The notes beneath the pieces were generated by a model. It was not told where the DNA came from. It ran no database searches and saw only the letters and a program-made list of their open reading frames with translations. DNA of 64,000 nt from Torulaspora globosa. Its lineage: Eukaryota; Ascomycota; Saccharomycetes; Saccharomycetales; Saccharomycetaceae. Positions 56,384 through 64,000 of the stretch are shown piece after piece. The position numbers and the translations under genes are program-made. How positions within the stretch are numbered: the stretch's first letter is position 1; the number at the start of each line of letters is the position of its first letter. The stretch is from contig NC_050731.1 of the NCBI RefSeq assembly GCF_014133895.1, positions 372,001-436,000 of the forward strand, written 5' to 3'.

Positions 56384-56812
56384 TTAGATGTAACCAATTC
56401 TGTTGGCAATGTCCAAAGCATCGTGGTCTGGGGTCAATCTGACGTAGGCCTTCTTGGTGCCGTTGGGTCTGATCAAGGTGTTGACGGACTGCACGTCGAT
56501 CTCGTATAGCTCCTTGACGGCCTTCTTGATTTGGTACTTGTTGGCCTTCATGTGGACTTGGAACACCAAGGTGTTGCCGTCTTCGACCTTCTTCATAGCG
56601 GTCTCGGAGGTGATTGGTTGTTCGATGATCTTGTAGGAGTCCAATCTGATGTGGTGTGGGACAGCCTTGGAAGCATATTTTGGAGCTCTGGCCAACTTCA
56701 AGGTCTTTGGCAGTCTGAAAGTGGCAGAAGTTCTGACCTTCAAAGCCTTCTTACCGTTGGTGCCTTTCACAACAGCCTTCTTAGCAGCAGTAGCCTTTGC
56801 GGATGGAGCCAT
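56384..56812 (-). CDS. RPL25: Ribosomal protein L25 (uL23), no intron
   Basis: The 142-residue product is collinear with S. cerevisiae Rpl25, the uL23 protein at the peptide exit that binds SRP and chaperones. It is almost identical in sequence from [17 protein letters not shown] to the final DIANRIGYI. The coding frame is continuous from the ATG, whereas S. cerevisiae RPL25 (YOL127W) has an intron after the first few codons. The bases around codons 4-6 contain no donor-like site, so the intron has been lost. Codon use is highly biased. Confidence 0.97.
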   Translation of the reverse strand: MAPSAKATAAKKAVVKGTNGKKALKVRTSATFRLPKTLKLARAPKYASKAVPHHIRLDSYKIIEQPITSETAMKKVEDGNTLVFQVHMKANKYQIKKAVKELYEIDVQSVNTLIRPNGTKKAYVRLTPDHDALDIANRIGYI

Positions 56813-57245
56813 TTTAACCTGTAGTCTTTGGGTTTCTAATGGGTAAGCTTCAATAACCTGCGTGATGTTTTACATATATCTGAGCCAATGGCTGAAATTT
56901 TCAGTACTACTGTGACGTTACGGTGCAGACCCGTCCGACGGGAACCAGGTGGCCTTCCAGGCCGAGGTGGCTAGGCGGAAAAGCCAGGCAGAGGGCTCCG
57001 AAGGACTGAGCCTAGGTGTGGTAGGATAGGCGGGCGTAGGCTTGCGCTCGCACTGAGCAGTTCGCGTCGCAGAAAGGACTCTCCGGCGGCGAGAGTATCC
57101 GCTCCTGAGAACCCAGACACCGAAAGAAAATTTCCAGACATCCAGACACCACATTATATTAAGAACTTGACAGTCAAGTCACTTTCAAAGTTGACCATTG
57201 AATACACAGTTACGCCTATATACATGAGATGGGTCTGTGACAGAA
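56813..57245. promoter_or_regulatory. RPL25 promoter and MRPS18 3' flank
   Basis: About 430 bases. A GC-rich block at 56920-57035 includes AGCCTAG and its inverse, similar to the block upstream of RPS19. No clean Rap1 consensus was found. No gene is supported. Confidence 0.4.
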
Positions 57246-57893
57246 TCACAGCCTGCGCACTCTTGGGGCCCGCACACCACCGAATTTCAATGGCGTCTTG
57301 TCGCTTATTCTAGTGACGTGAGACCTGATTGCCGCACCCTCCTTACCGTTCAAGGCGGCCACAAACGCAGCTCTGCCCTTGCCGAACTCCCTCATGACGA
57401 TCTCTATGTCCTTGTTCATCAGTTTCTTGTCTTGGATCATCTGGAACACCTTGGCTGAAGTCTGGAAAGCAGCCTCGTACTCTCCACGGGCTGCCTTACG
57501 GAACCCCAGCACACCCGTGGACAGGGCAAACTTTACTTTCTGGGGAAGTTTCAGATAGTACAAAAACGCCTCGTTGTAGGATATATCTGGGTTATTCCTG
57601 AGATAGTTGACATCCTCTACCACTGCAGAGAATGTGAAATGAGTGTTGTTCTTGGCAAACAGGCAGTTCAGCACATATTTCACCGGGACTAACTGCGGCC
57701 TAAGCTTTCCACCTCGTTTTGAGTTGCCAACGGCCGCGCTGGACGGTGTGACCAGGTTGGATATGTCCTTTTCGCTGCTAATCGAGTCTGTAATGCTAGA
57801 GAAAGACACGGGCCCGCTCGACCTGTATCTGACACCGATTAAAAGGGTTTCACGCAGCCCCCGCAGACTATTGAACCCCGATCTGCCTAGCAT
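57246..57893 (-). CDS. MRPS18: Mitochondrial ribosomal protein Mrps18 (uS11m)
   Basis: The 215-residue protein (217 in S. cerevisiae) is the mitochondrial small-subunit uS11. Residues 1-25 form an Arg/Ser-rich presequence ([27 protein letters not shown]). The S11 domain spans about 78-215: [13 protein letters not shown]..., [20 protein letters not shown], and the typical basic end [13 protein letters not shown]. Between RPL25 and MCK1, as YNL306W-YNL307C interleaved with YOL127W. Confidence 0.96.
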   Translation of the reverse strand: MLGRSGFNSLRGLRETLLIGVRYRSSGPVSFSSITDSISSEKDISNLVTPSSAAVGNSKRGGKLRPQLVPVKYVLNCLFAKNNTHFTFSAVVEDVNYLRNNPDISYNEAFLYYLKLPQKVKFALSTGVLGFRKAARGEYEAAFQTSAKVFQMIQDKKLMNKDIEIVMREFGKGRAAFVAALNGKEGAAIRSHVTRISDKTPLKFGGVRAPRVRRL

Positions 57894-58312
57894 ACCGCCG
57901 TCGTCGCTAGTGGTTCAATGATCCAGGCTTGCTTCCACCAGTAATAGAGACCTGGTCAAGCTTTGAAGGTTCAAAATAGCTGTTCGTGCCTAATGATCTG
58001 GCAAACTCATGAGATCTATTTCGTACCATATGATGTCGAGTTTCAGGGTATCTATCAAAGCGGGAGGAACGCCACCAAGCCAGGGAAACAAGGCACTCGA
58101 GACCAGATAAACAAGGTTCACAGAAGCTCAGACTCGTGCCCAGGGTGCTCAGCGACTGAAGTTTGGTTAGTAATCCAGTTCAAAGCGAGCTGTGGGGCGG
58201 AAAAGGGACTTTTCTGTTGACGCCACCGGTGTGCGGGTAGACTTAGTGGAAATCTTGAGAAGGGAACTTCTCCGCAGAAGACAGATCGTTGTGGCACATT
58301 GCGGATCTAGAA
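57894..58312. promoter_or_regulatory. Divergent promoter MRPS18/MCK1
   Basis: About 420 bases between divergent genes. A frame that seems open on the plus strand here begins at a TTG and has no domain, so it is not called. No clear factor site is recognised. Confidence 0.35.
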
Positions 58313-59443
58313 ATGTCAAATGGAAGTGGAAAGTGCGATGAGTTTGTCGCAGACGATGTTACGTCTAATCGGTCCAACAACACAAGACGAATGCTGATAA
58401 AAGAATATCGGAAGATTGGTCACGGAGCGTTTGGAACTGTGGTACAGGCATTCATCACGCCTGATCGCGAGAAATGGTATGGTCCGTTTGCTATTAAAAA
58501 AGTGCCCGCTCAAACCGAGTACAAATCTAGAGAGTTACAGATCCTGAGAATAGCCGATCACCCAAATGTGGTCAGATTGGAATATTTCTTTACCCATTTA
58601 TCGCCACAGGATGGTAAGGTGTATCAGCATTTGGCCATGGAGTGTTTACCGGAGACTTTGCAGATCGAAATCAGTCGCTATGCGACAAACAAGCTAGAGT
58701 TACCAATGAAACATGTGAAGCTTTACAGTTATCAGATAGCTCGTGGTATGCTATATCTGCATGCATTTGGGATTTGCCATCGTGATATCAAGCCTTCCAA
58801 TATACTTGTGGATCCTACTACTGGTGTGTTGAAAATATGCGATTTCGGATCGGCTAAGAAGTTAGAACAAAGTCAGCCCTCTATCAGTTATATCTGCTCG
58901 CGATTCTACAGAGCACCGGAGTTGATTGTTGGCTGTACCCAGTACACTACTCAGATCGACATATGGGGGCTTGGCTGTGTGATCGGTGAAATGCTTATAG
59001 GGAAGGCTGTATTCCAAGGACAGGAGCCGCTCTTGCAGCTGCGCGAAATTGCCAAGTTACTTGGACCTCCTGATAAGAAATTTGTATTCTTTGCGAACCC
59101 AAGCTATGACGGTCCTTTATTCTCCAAACCTTTATTCTCTGGCTCACGACAACAACGTTTTGAAAAGCATTTCAGTCATGCAGGTCCCGACGAAATTGAC
59201 TTACTGATGAACGTTCTGGTCTACGAACCGCAAATGAGACTATCTCCAAGACGTATTATGGCGCACCGATTTTTCGACGATTTGAGAAACGAAGAATACT
59301 TCTTCCCAAGAGGCCAGACTGAGCCTGTTCGTCTCCCCAACTTGTTTGACTTCAGTGAATTCGAACTGCAGGTCCTCGGCGAGTTTGTTGATAAGATCAG
59401 ACCTAACAAGGACAAACAGCCCTCCGAAACTGAAGCCAAATAG
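58313..59443 (+). CDS. MCK1: GSK3-family kinase Mck1 (ancestor of MCK1/YGK3)
   Basis: Mck1 is a dual-specificity GSK3-type kinase acting in meiosis, centromere function, stress and Cdc6 turnover. The ATG at 58313 gives 376 residues (375 in S. cerevisiae); eight codons upstream come from a TTG. Features: glycine loop GHGAFGTVVQA, FAIKK lysine, HRDIKPSN catalytic loop, DFGSAKKL, and the GSK3 activation-loop tyrosine at about 193 in SYICSRFYRAPEL. The C-terminal lobe ends near 315. S. cerevisiae has MCK1 (YNL307C) and YGK3 (YOL128C) as a duplicate pair; only one is here. Confidence 0.96.
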   Translation: MSNGSGKCDEFVADDVTSNRSNNTRRMLIKEYRKIGHGAFGTVVQAFITPDREKWYGPFAIKKVPAQTEYKSRELQILRIADHPNVVRLEYFFTHLSPQDGKVYQHLAMECLPETLQIEISRYATNKLELPMKHVKLYSYQIARGMLYLHAFGICHRDIKPSNILVDPTTGVLKICDFGSAKKLEQSQPSISYICSRFYRAPELIVGCTQYTTQIDIWGLGCVIGEMLIGKAVFQGQEPLLQLREIAKLLGPPDKKFVFFANPSYDGPLFSKPLFSGSRQQRFEKHFSHAGPDEIDLLMNVLVYEPQMRLSPRRIMAHRFFDDLRNEEYFFPRGQTEPVRLPNLFDFSEFELQVLGEFVDKIRPNKDKQPSETEAK

Positions 59444-59580
59444 CACGGCCCACCATATCGCATTTCCCGTACTTCCACTTAATAGCAATGTAAAATAGTA
59501 ATGAAGAGAGCAACCCGTTGTAATCCACATCCTGCCGACTATATATGACCCAAGCTCTAAACTATATACGATGTAACGTC

Positions 59581-60132
59581 CTAGAGGGTCAAAGAATATG
59601 AATATTCGTCTTCCATGTTTTGCGCGATCCAAAGCAACACGCAACTCATCAGAATGAAGAAGTTACCGAGCACGTTATTAACCCCCATTCCAACGGTCGG
59701 ATAAGTATTGTAGTTCTTCGCCAAGAACTTAATGATAAGCACAACGATCGATCCGGACAGGCCACCGGCTAGCAACGCAAACCCAAAGAAAAGCACAACG
59801 CGGGCTTGCCATGCCATTGACGAGTCTAGATCGCTGCCAGCAAACGAACTCATCCCACCGCCAGACAATGCTCCCTGTAACAGCGTGTTTTTCTCAATCG
59901 AATTGACTATCAGCATGCCAAACGTGCTACAGAGAAATGGTATCCAATCGACAAACGTAACATGCACGTCTGAAGCATTAGCATGTTTCGAATAGATGAC
60001 AGCATCCAAAAAGAGCCAAAACCCTACCGCATAAAGCACACCAGACAAATACACCGAGATCCTCCTTAAACCGGCGAAAGATGGGAATTTGAACGGCAAA
60101 CGAAACAACCTGGCGTTCTGATCAGCTTCCAT
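59581..60132 (-). CDS. VPS68: Vacuolar/endosomal membrane protein Vps68
   Basis: The 183-residue protein (184 in S. cerevisiae) has four hydrophobic segments at about 22-45, 60-80, 105-130 and 145-165, and belongs to the UPF0220/TMEM50 family. Vps68 acts with Vps55 in late endosome-to-vacuole sorting. The family block VYLSGVLYAVGFWLFLDAVI and DWIPFLCSTFGMLIVNSIEK are visible. Position matches YOL129W. Confidence 0.95.
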   Translation of the reverse strand: MEADQNARLFRLPFKFPSFAGLRRISVYLSGVLYAVGFWLFLDAVIYSKHANASDVHVTFVDWIPFLCSTFGMLIVNSIEKNTLLQGALSGGGMSSFAGSDLDSSMAWQARVVLFFGFALLAGGLSGSIVVLIIKFLAKNYNTYPTVGMGVNNVLGNFFILMSCVLLWIAQNMEDEYSYSLTL

Positions 60133-60274
60133 CTTACAACGCCACAGAAAATACCTTCTTGAAGCACTATCGAGCTCTTATATAGCTGTCGAACTCACTA
60201 TGGATTATGATCCCTTCTAGTTCCATCAACTTGGGCCAATTTACCTTCAATATCTTAAAAAAAAAAATTGCCAA

Positions 60275-60283
60275 GCTCATCGC
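60275..60283. promoter_or_regulatory. PAC element upstream of KRI1
   Basis: GCTCATCGC is an exact PAC box (reverse GCGATGAGC), 65 bases before the KRI1 ATG and just after an A-rich tract. PAC boxes mark ribosome-biogenesis genes, in keeping with KRI1. Confidence 0.65.
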
Positions 60284-60347
60284 ACAATCTTACTGCTGAA
60301 GATCATATAAAATCACCGAATATTTGGGCTCTTAGACCTTTGCTAGT

Positions 60348-62042
60348 ATGCCAAGAAAGAAGTCTAACGCTAAGAAGGCCAGAGAGGCCGCTAGAAAGCT
60401 CGAGCAAGGCGTTGTTCCCGCAGAAGAAGGTTCAGATGACAAAGCTACATTGCCTGCACACGTCGAGGGACAGGACGAGGAGGGTTCTGAGGAAGAGGAG
60501 TCTTCGAGTGAAGAGGAGGACGATTATGGCGATCTGATCACAGAGGAAGTCGAGGACGGGATCAAGAATGTGCTGAGGGCGATCAGAGAGAACGACAAAG
60601 AGAAATTGCTGGATCCAAAGGTCAGATTCTTTGAGGATCCGGAGAAGGCGGTGGAGAAGATGACGAGAAGTGAGAGACATAAGCCTGTGTATTTGAAGGA
60701 TTACCATAGAATGAATATCCTGTCGGGGAATACCTTCGGCGACGATGAGGAGGAGGAAAAGACTGTCGATGGGAGAGAGTCGTACGTTTCACAGCAACAG
60801 GCTGAAAGATCGCAGCTGTTGGACGAAATCAAGAACGCCTTTGGCGACGAGGGGAACGAAGCCGAAGACGAAGGCGAAGAGGATTTCTTGAAGAAAAAAG
60901 CTCCGTCCACCAAAACGGCCGAGCCAAGCCTCCAACTGCCAGATCCAGAACAGGACGGTGAGAAGTTTTTAGAGGAATTCGTGAACAACCAGGCATGGAT
61001 CCCAAGAAAAGGTGACAAAATCGTGTCTTTGGACCGCGACCCGAACATGCAAGAAGACGACGATGAATTTGACGAAGCGGTTGAGAAGTTCGAGAATGCG
61101 TATAACTTCCGTTACGAGGACCCAAATGCTGCGACGATTGTATCGTATGCGCGTAATCAGGCTACCTTGAGGCGTTCTGAGAACTCTTCTCGTAGGAGAA
61201 AGAGGGAAGATGAGAAGCAGAAGAAGGAGCAGGAAAAGACTGAGAAGGAAAAAACCATCCAGAAGAAGAAGAGTGAAAAGGTTCATAAGTTGACCGACGT
61301 TTTAGAACAATTGAAGAAGGAGTACGGTGCTGAGATAAACCAGGAAATCGTTAAGAAAATAACAGATACTTTGCTCAACAATGATTTCAAGGACGATGAA
61401 TGGGATACAGTTTTGAGTGAACTGTTTGACGAGGAATTCTACCAACAAGAGGGCAAACCTTCGTGGGATGATGACGATGATATCATGGCTGATTTCCACG
61501 CTGATCAGGATAAAGAGGACGAGGAAAGTGATGCAGCATTTGAAGCTACTGAAGTGTCGGCCAAGAAATCCAGAAAGGATAAAGTTAAGGAGAAGAAATT
61601 GAAGAAGAAAGGGAAGAGAGAGCTCGAAGAGATGGTTGAAGATGCAGTCGAGCAGAACAAACTGAAGATTATCGAAGAGGTTGAAAAAGAGCAGGAGGAA
61701 AGAAAATCTAGAGCACGCACGAAGGAGGAACAAGACTTGAAATTTCGCTACAGGGAAGTCTCTCCAGAGAGCTTTGGTTTGACTACCAGGGATATATTTG
61801 CTGCAGACGACACCCAGTTGAATCAATATATCGGGTTGAAGAAATTGGCGCCTTATAGATCCAAGGAACAGAAAGCAAAAGATAAGAGGAAAGTTACCAA
61901 AGCAAAAAGACTCAGAGAGTGGAGGAAGGAGATTTTCCGTGGCGAAGATCAATTAGATGTGCAGAGCGATGAGATTAAGATTCCTGTGGATAAAGCGAAG
62001 AAAACGTCTCACAAGAAGAAGAAACATAAATCTTCTACTTGA
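60348..62042 (+). CDS. KRI1: Nucleolar 40S biogenesis protein Kri1
   Basis: Kri1 interacts with Krr1 and is needed for 40S subunit synthesis in the nucleolus. The 564 residues (591 in S. cerevisiae) are extremely charged: acidic clusters alternate with Lys/Glu coiled coils. Conserved Kri1 blocks are visible: DPKVRFFEDPEKAVEK, KPVYLKDYHRMNIL and PRKGDKIVSLDRDPN in the N-terminal half, and FRYREVSPESFGLTTRDIFAADD with LAPYRSKEQKAKDKRKV at the C-terminal end. A Lys-rich nuclear signal ends the protein (KKTSHKKKKHKS). Confidence 0.95.
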   Translation: MPRKKSNAKKAREAARKLEQGVVPAEEGSDDKATLPAHVEGQDEEGSEEEESSSEEEDDYGDLITEEVEDGIKNVLRAIRENDKEKLLDPKVRFFEDPEKAVEKMTRSERHKPVYLKDYHRMNILSGNTFGDDEEEEKTVDGRESYVSQQQAERSQLLDEIKNAFGDEGNEAEDEGEEDFLKKKAPSTKTAEPSLQLPDPEQDGEKFLEEFVNNQAWIPRKGDKIVSLDRDPNMQEDDDEFDEAVEKFENAYNFRYEDPNAATIVSYARNQATLRRSENSSRRRKREDEKQKKEQEKTEKEKTIQKKKSEKVHKLTDVLEQLKKEYGAEINQEIVKKITDTLLNNDFKDDEWDTVLSELFDEEFYQQEGKPSWDDDDDIMADFHADQDKEDEESDAAFEATEVSAKKSRKDKVKEKKLKKKGKRELEEMVEDAVEQNKLKIIEEVEKEQEERKSRARTKEEQDLKFRYREVSPESFGLTTRDIFAADDTQLNQYIGLKKLAPYRSKEQKAKDKRKVTKAKRLREWRKEIFRGEDQLDVQSDEIKIPVDKAKKTSHKKKKHKSST

Positions 62043-62177
62043 GATCCATATCATGCACAAGCGATGTGAATAGCTGCTCTATTAAAAGGTCCAGACAGGG
62101 AAATATACTACATAGTTGTGTATAATAGTCTACAATTAATCTTTGTCTTTCCTATGCCATACAGGCGCCTAAAGAAA

Positions 62178-64000
62178 CTAATCGTAGCGGCTGTACTTGC
62201 TAGGAAGACTAGCAGCGGATCTATTCGAGGAAGGGAGTGGTCCCCTAGGATATTTCTGGACGGGGAAACGAGGATCAGAAAAGTGAGCATTGGCATGTTG
62301 GTGCTGACGAGAACTTTTGGGAAAAAAGCTCGAAATAACGGATTTGCCACCACTCTCAGCGGCCTCATTCAAGGTTTTTGGGGGATTGATCTGCTTAATC
62401 CAGTAGGAGGCTGCAAACCAGGCTGTAAGGGCCAAGCATATCATAACCCCAAGAATACCAAACCACCACCCAAGGGTCTCTTGGCCACCGCCAGGAACTT
62501 TAACGTTCATACCGAACAGCCCGGGAATAATGTTCAAAGGAACAAGCATAGTACCCAGCATGGTAACTTTACCCAGCATCTCGGTAACCTTATTGTTGGA
62601 GTTAAAGGATTCCACTTGCAATTGAGCTAGATAAGTGGCATGGGACCTAGCAAAAATCTTCTCATAAGCAAGCAGATTCTGGTACATAGTCAGCAAATGA
62701 TCCTGGATATCACCCAGGTAAAGAGCAATGTCGCCTCGAGGTTGTGCAATCTGTTGCGTTTGTGGTTGACTGAGAGTAGGACACGCAAATCTCACCTCGC
62801 CGTCACCAGCCTGCAGATTCGCAATGTTTATTTGGGACGTTAAAGCTGGTCCTATCCCATTTGCTTCATCTTGGCATCTTTTAGCAAACATTTTGATCAC
62901 ATCTGCTTTCCCACTGAGAAGTCTCATAAGAGTCATTGTCTTTCTTCTGCTTTCTCCGATTTTTTCCAACATCACTGAGAAATCCAGGTCGCGAGCCATG
63001 AATACCGAATCCTCGATTGCGTCGGCTTCGTACTCAAGTGATTGGATTACTGGAGCGAAGCTATCGGTGATATCATCAATTATAGCATAACAGATCCAGT
63101 CTGAGCTTACATCAACGTAGTCCCTTAGTTGTCTTACACGTCTTCTAACGTTCGCACAATGAGAGATGGGGCCGAAGTGAAAAGTCAACACACCTGATCT
63201 GAAGACGATGATGTAGACATTGATAGGTTCCAAGAAGTCTTGCGATTCATTGTCACTTTCAAAGGTGTGGAAACAAACGAAATAGTAAGATTTGAATAAT
63301 TCAACCTTTTCACGAGTCTCTTGCATTCTAATATCTTCAGCAGTCAGGGGGTGGATACCGAAAGCCTTTGCAATACATCTCATTTCATCGTCCGTGGGAC
63401 AAGAACAATCTAGCCACCAAGTTGGCTGTCCGTCTCTAAACAACTCAGAAAAGTGCTCTCCTGGTTTCACCAGAGAAGCAATATCAGTCGCATGAACAGT
63501 CTCCTCTGATTCCGACGAGAAGAATGAAAATCTGTTGGGAACAGCGAATTCGGGTTGGTAAGACTCAGAAGCGTAATTTTGTGGCGGATTGCGACTCCCA
63601 ACACCAGCCTGTTCGCCATATGGTCGCTTGGTATATTTTTCTTGCGGTTCATCCTCTTCTACTTTATTAGCACCGAATGATATCCCCGGTGCCTGTGCAA
63701 GTGCCTCCTCCTGTGACGATGGGCTCGCGGCATCATCAGAGGGCTTTGGTGTATACCTAATTGCCGCTGACGACACACTCGTCGTTGTCGAACTAGAGCT
63801 GCCGCCGTGCTTCCACATAGAAGTTACATTTTGAGCTGGCTCCTTACAAGGCTGTTGATTCTTTAGCGCCACATACTGGTTTTGTTCGATTGAAGCTTGA
63901 GCAAATTCCTCCAGTTCATCAAAGTCGATACCGTTGACTCTAGTATGCAGCTGCGGCGGCATCGGGAAACAAACGTCTTCTTCAGTTTCCTGAGACTCTC
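62178..64000 (-). CDS. ALR1: Plasma-membrane Mg2+ transporter Alr1 (CorA family), 5' end outside window
   Basis: The reading frame stays open beyond the ATG at 63962 to the right edge (preceding residues end TEEDVCFP), so the start lies outside. S. cerevisiae Alr1 has 859 residues; about 606 are seen. The CorA domain begins at about residue 165 from the visible ATG. A large cytosolic funnel is followed by two transmembrane helices near the C-terminus: VTMLGTMLVPLNIIPGLF ending in the GMN selectivity motif (FGMNVKVPGG), then WWFGILGVMICLALTAWFAASYWI. The acidic/Ser-rich N-terminus is partly missing. ALR1 (YOL130W) has paralogues ALR2 and MNR2; position after VPS68/KRI1 supports ALR1. Confidence 0.96.
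   Translation of the reverse strand, partial: ESQETEEDVCFPMPPQLHTRVNGIDFDELEEFAQASIEQNQYVALKNQQPCKEPAQNVTSMWKHGGSSSSTTTSVSSAAIRYTPKPSDDAASPSSQEEALAQAPGISFGANKVEEDEPQEKYTKRPYGEQAGVGSRNPPQNYASESYQPEFAVPNRFSFFSSESEETVHATDIASLVKPGEHFSELFRDGQPTWWLDCSCPTDDEMRCIAKAFGIHPLTAEDIRMQETREKVELFKSYYFVCFHTFESDNESQDFLEPINVYIIVFRSGVLTFHFGPISHCANVRRRVRQLRDYVDVSSDWICYAIIDDITDSFAPVIQSLEYEADAIEDSVFMARDLDFSVMLEKIGESRRKTMTLMRLLSGKADVIKMFAKRCQDEANGIGPALTSQINIANLQAGDGEVRFACPTLSQPQTQQIAQPRGDIALYLGDIQDHLLTMYQNLLAYEKIFARSHATYLAQLQVESFNSNNKVTEMLGKVTMLGTMLVPLNIIPGLFGMNVKVPGGGQETLGWWFGILGVMICLALTAWFAASYWIKQINPPKTLNEAAESGGKSVISSFFPKSSRQHQHANAHFSDPRFPVQKYPRGPLPSSNRSAASLPSKYSRYD

Noticed and set aside
61302..61952. 216-codon minus-strand frame opposite KRI1, Leu/Phe-rich and membrane-like
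   Set aside because: The reverse complement of Lys/Glu-rich codons yields Phe/Leu/Ser; this is a composition artefact.

Overview
This is a nuclear segment from a budding yeast of the family Saccharomycetaceae. Almost every gene has a clear Saccharomyces cerevisiae counterpart. Genes are compact and use the standard code. The two spliced genes have yeast-type introns (GTATGT or GTACGT donors and TACTAAC branch points). Gene order points to a lineage that did not undergo the whole-genome duplication. From about 7.7 kb to the right end, one series interleaves the genes that S. cerevisiae splits between chromosomes XIV (YNL287-YNL308) and XV (YOL109-YOL130). Only one copy of each duplicated pair is present (MSB3/MSB4, CLA4/SKM1, PAP2/TRF5, RPL18A/B, RPS19A/B, MCK1/YGK3). 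Torulaspora, Zygosaccharomyces, Zygotorulaspora and Lachancea all fit; I cannot choose among them by reading.

Layout. (1) 0-4.4 kb: a FAT3-like membrane protein cut by the left edge, then the peroxisomal half-ABC transporter PXA2, the YKL187-YKL188 pair. (2) 4.4-7.7 kb: an accessory breakpoint region holding a decayed Ty3-type Gag fragment, an orphan secreted protein and a tRNA-Gly(UCC). (3) 7.7-42 kb: SEC21, CAF40, a ZEO1-like gene, PCL1, RFC3, MID1, PUS4, SHR5/ERF4, MDY2/GET5, MSB3/4, RIM21, MRX6, MON2, CLA4, PTH4, PAP2/TRF5, MSN1, TOS6 and RRI2, then a one-cysteine mitochondrial peroxiredoxin that is not at this place in S. cerevisiae. (4) 41.6-47.2 kb: MCH4, the spliced RPL18 and RPS19 genes, and a decayed SMF1 (Nramp metal transporter) pseudogene in exactly its ancestral slot. 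(5) 47.2-64 kb: HRP1 with an expanded RGE/RGD repeat, TRM11, YPT11, TRM13, MDH2, BXI1, an intronless RPL25, MRPS18, MCK1, VPS68, KRI1 and an ALR1-type magnesium transporter cut by the right edge.

The genes are ordinary chromosomal housekeeping loci, not one pathway. Recurrent themes are vesicle traffic (SEC21, MON2, MSB3, YPT11, VPS68), RNA maturation and decay (PAP2, HRP1, CAF40, PUS4, TRM11, TRM13), ribosome synthesis (RPL18, RPS19, RPL25, KRI1, MRPS18) and cell-cycle or polarity control (PCL1, TOS6, CLA4, MCK1). I found no multi-gene system that looks new. The most informative non-standard items are the SMF1 pseudogene, the Ty3 relic and breakpoint beside the tRNA, the orphan secreted protein, the one-Cys peroxiredoxin, the HRP1 repeat, the missing RPL25 intron and the highly structured RPL18 intron.
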